Shown here piece after piece: positions 62,353 through 64,000 of a DNA stretch of 64,000 bases (position 1 is its first letter; every line of letters begins with the position of its first letter). The stretch spans positions 124,001 through 188,000 of the forward strand of contig NZ_CANMRY010000006.1 in assembly GCF_947500405.1 (NCBI RefSeq), in the 5' to 3' direction. The translations under genes were made by a program, and so were the position numbers. The notes beneath the pieces were generated by a model. It saw only the letters and a list, made by a program, of their open reading frames with translations. It was not told the DNA's origin and did no database searches. The DNA is from an uncultured Maribacter sp. (GTDB lineage Bacteria > Bacteroidota > Bacteroidia > Flavobacteriales > Flavobacteriaceae).

Positions 62353-64000
62353 TTAAAACCAGTATCCTACACTTATAAATAGATTACTCTTTTTTACTTC
62401 TGGAGACCAAGAATACATTAATTGAATAGGACCTATAAAAGAATCTAAACCATACCCTATACCATAGCCAGAAAAATTTGGTGCTGTAAACCATTCTCCT
62501 GTTCTAAAAATATCATCCTCGACATTAGAATAATTACATGCAAACATAAAATGATTTTTAGCCGCAAATTCATAGTCTAATTTTGCATAAGCTTTTACAA
62601 AACTATTTCCTGGCAAGCTTAAAAAATCGTACCCAATAAAAGGAATAAAATTATTAATAGTACTAGCTCCAAAACCTCCTAAAACAAAATCGAAAGTTGA
62701 TACTTTAGATGTACCCAGTTTAAAGCCTCCTTCTGTTTCTATATTTAGGGCTACGTTTTTAATTATAGGAATAGCTACTCCTATTTTTGCTTTAGATATT
62801 GAAAATTCTTTAAAATTGTTGTTATAATCTGATGACCAAGGGTAAAAATGAAAATCGCCATTAAAATACACTCCTTTTTTAGGAAAATATTTATTGTCAT
62901 AAGTATCATACGTTAATTGGCTATAGGCGCTTAAAAAAGTGCTTTTTTCAAAAAAGGTTCTTCTATCTTTAGAATTTGCGGTACTATCTATACTTGCGAG
63001 AGTTCTAGAGCTATATTTTATAAATTTATGTTCCACACCTAATGTAAACGCTAATTCGTCTTTTAAGACTGTTTGTACATATATTTGGTTTGTTAAATCT
63101 GTTACATCTAAATTAATCCTATTAACATTAGTTATACCAGGAATATCGTAATTTTCATTTACTAGACTAAAATCTATTTCTTCTTCAAAAGCATTGAACC
63201 TAGAGTTAACCCCAAAACTCCAATAACTACCTTTATCTATATAATACTGCATATTATAACGCACATTATCTCCCAAAATAAAGTCAAAAGAAGCTACATC
63301 ATCTCTTGTTAAAAAATTCTTTCTTGTAAGGTTAATTATTGCTGCACTTTTATACAGATCGTCATAATGAGCTCCTAAACGAATAAAGGTTTTTGTCTTC
63401 TTTTCTTCTAAATTTAAAATGAGGTCTTCTCCAATGCCATTTTCTAAAAGTTTATATCTATTTGTTTGAAAGTTTCCTGTTGCCGATAAATTTAAAATTC
63501 CTTTTTGTAAGTCTGCAAAGGTAATTTCCTTACCTAAAGAGAACCTTAACTTCCCTTTTACATATCCTCTAGAATAATTATTATTACCATCAATAATTAA
63601 TCTACTAATTATTAATGTATCCTTTATAGTTGTTTTAGAAATACCTTTTTTTCTAATTTTTTGATTAAATGCAATTGTTTTTAATTCCGAATATTTTTGA
63701 ATTGCAGCGGTTTCTCCGGTTTTTATAATTGCATCTCCTTCATTAAAATCTAACACAGAATACTCTTCTATTTTTGGCTTTATATAAATAGTGGTCTCTT
63801 CAGATTTTTTTTTCATGTCTGTAGCTACTCTAAAATTATTTATCTGTGACAAAATCTCTGTAGCAGAAATAAGTTTTTCTTTGCTAGATAAACCGTGTTG
63901 TACATCTACACCAATTACAACATTTGCCCCTAATTTTTTTACTTGATCTATTGGGTAGTTATTTACAATACCACCATCTATTAAAGTTTTATCTCCTATT
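62353..64000 (-). CDS. Patatin-like phospholipase with C-terminal BamA-type barrel (partial, 5' end outside window)
   Basis: The frame is open from the window edge to the stop at 62353, about 549 codons. The first visible residues contain TLIDGGIVNNYPIDQVKKLGAN, the patatin catalytic-Asp DG[GA] motif and following helix; the GXSXG Ser lies outside. A POTRA-like segment (about 63500-63640) and a 16-strand Omp85 barrel follow (SAYSQLTYDTYDNKYFPKKGVYFNGDF in parts), ending LFISVGYWF with terminal Phe. This is the PlpD/patatin-BamA architecture of outer-membrane phospholipases. The short hairpin GGTT/AACC with T run at its stop is a weak terminator at best. Confidence 0.92.
   Translation of the reverse strand, partial: IGDKTLIDGGIVNNYPIDQVKKLGANVVIGVDVQHGLSSKEKLISATEILSQINNFRVATDMKKKSEETTIYIKPKIEEYSVLDFNEGDAIIKTGETAAIQKYSELKTIAFNQKIRKKGISKTTIKDTLIISRLIIDGNNNYSRGYVKGKLRFSLGKEITFADLQKGILNLSATGNFQTNRYKLLENGIGEDLILNLEEKKTKTFIRLGAHYDDLYKSAAIINLTRKNFLTRDDVASFDFILGDNVRYNMQYYIDKGSYWSFGVNSRFNAFEEEIDFSLVNENYDIPGITNVNRINLDVTDLTNQIYVQTVLKDELAFTLGVEHKFIKYSSRTLASIDSTANSKDRRTFFEKSTFLSAYSQLTYDTYDNKYFPKKGVYFNGDFHFYPWSSDYNNNFKEFSISKAKIGVAIPIIKNVALNIETEGGFKLGTSKVSTFDFVLGGFGASTINNFIPFIGYDFLSLPGNSFVKAYAKLDYEFAAKNHFMFACNYSNVEDDIFRTGEWFTAPNFSGYGIGYGLDSFIGPIQLMYSWSPEVKKSNLFISVGYWF

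Overview
The window is a stretch of AT-rich chromosome (roughly 30% GC by eye) from a member of the Bacteroidota, almost certainly a marine-type Flavobacteriaceae. The evidence is a type B type IX secretion C-terminal domain on a giant SprB-repeat adhesin, three TonB-dependent receptors with N-terminal carboxypeptidase-regulatory-like domains, DUF4270, DUF5689 and DUF2007 proteins, -7 boxes of the form TAnnTTTG, and the absence of clear Shine-Dalgarno sites. I see no tRNA, rRNA, CRISPR array, insertion sequence or prophage. The region reads as core chromosome with a few accessory pieces.

Layout. 1-7.3 kb is a biotin cluster on the minus strand in the order bioF, a DUF2007 zinc-ribbon gene, bioD, [a GT39-type membrane glycosyltransferase on the opposite strand], bioA, a beta-ketoacyl synthase, the decayed 3' end of a flotillin gene, a terminator, then bioB from its own promoter (cut by the window edge). 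7.3-9.2 kb holds a lipoprotein, a small outer-membrane barrel and a GNAT acetyltransferase. 9.2-11.1 kb is atpD-atpC. 11.2-15.7 kb pairs a TonB receptor with an SGNH-hydrolase-like lipoprotein. 15.9-25.5 kb runs glmS, a DUF4270 lipoprotein and a half-length starch-synthase-like protein (minus), then panC, panD, a flippase-like membrane protein, an esterase-fold protein lacking its serine, and radA (plus). 25.5-26.6 kb has an aldo/keto reductase followed by an overlooked 32-residue TatA-like membrane microprotein.

26.8-35.3 kb is one 2828-codon secreted adhesin gene. 35.4-43.9 kb carries exodeoxyribonuclease III, a small barrel, an RluA-type pseudouridine synthase, glycyl-tRNA synthetase, a coiled-coil membrane protein, a ComF-type phosphoribosyltransferase, an Ig-like lipoprotein, an omega-amidase-type nitrilase and an ankyrin protein. 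44-48.6 kb has katG facing a PAS-histidine kinase and a stand-alone receiver. 48.6-53.9 kb is a TonB receptor, a DUF5689/lamin-tail lipoprotein and a secreted nuclease-type phosphodiesterase, which together look like a nucleic-acid or phosphate scavenging unit. 53.9-62 kb has a small membrane protein, a third TonB receptor, and an operon of a DUF3108 protein, a tryptophan 2,3-dioxygenase-family protein, an M23 endopeptidase and pgi. The window ends inside a patatin-BamA fusion gene.

The most unexpected signal is non-coding. At 62.13-62.26 kb on the minus strand there is a promoter-like box overlapped by a perfect 14-bp palindrome, two stem-forming inverted repeats and a strong intrinsic terminator, about 100 nt in all. 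It lies upstream of the DUF3108 operon and is either a small RNA gene or an attenuator leader. Other notable points are the C-H-H ketosynthase among the biotin genes with no bioC or bioH in view, the biotin gene set wrapped around an antisense gene, the adhesin with no PorP/SprF partner, and the M23 peptidase with Cys in place of a zinc His.
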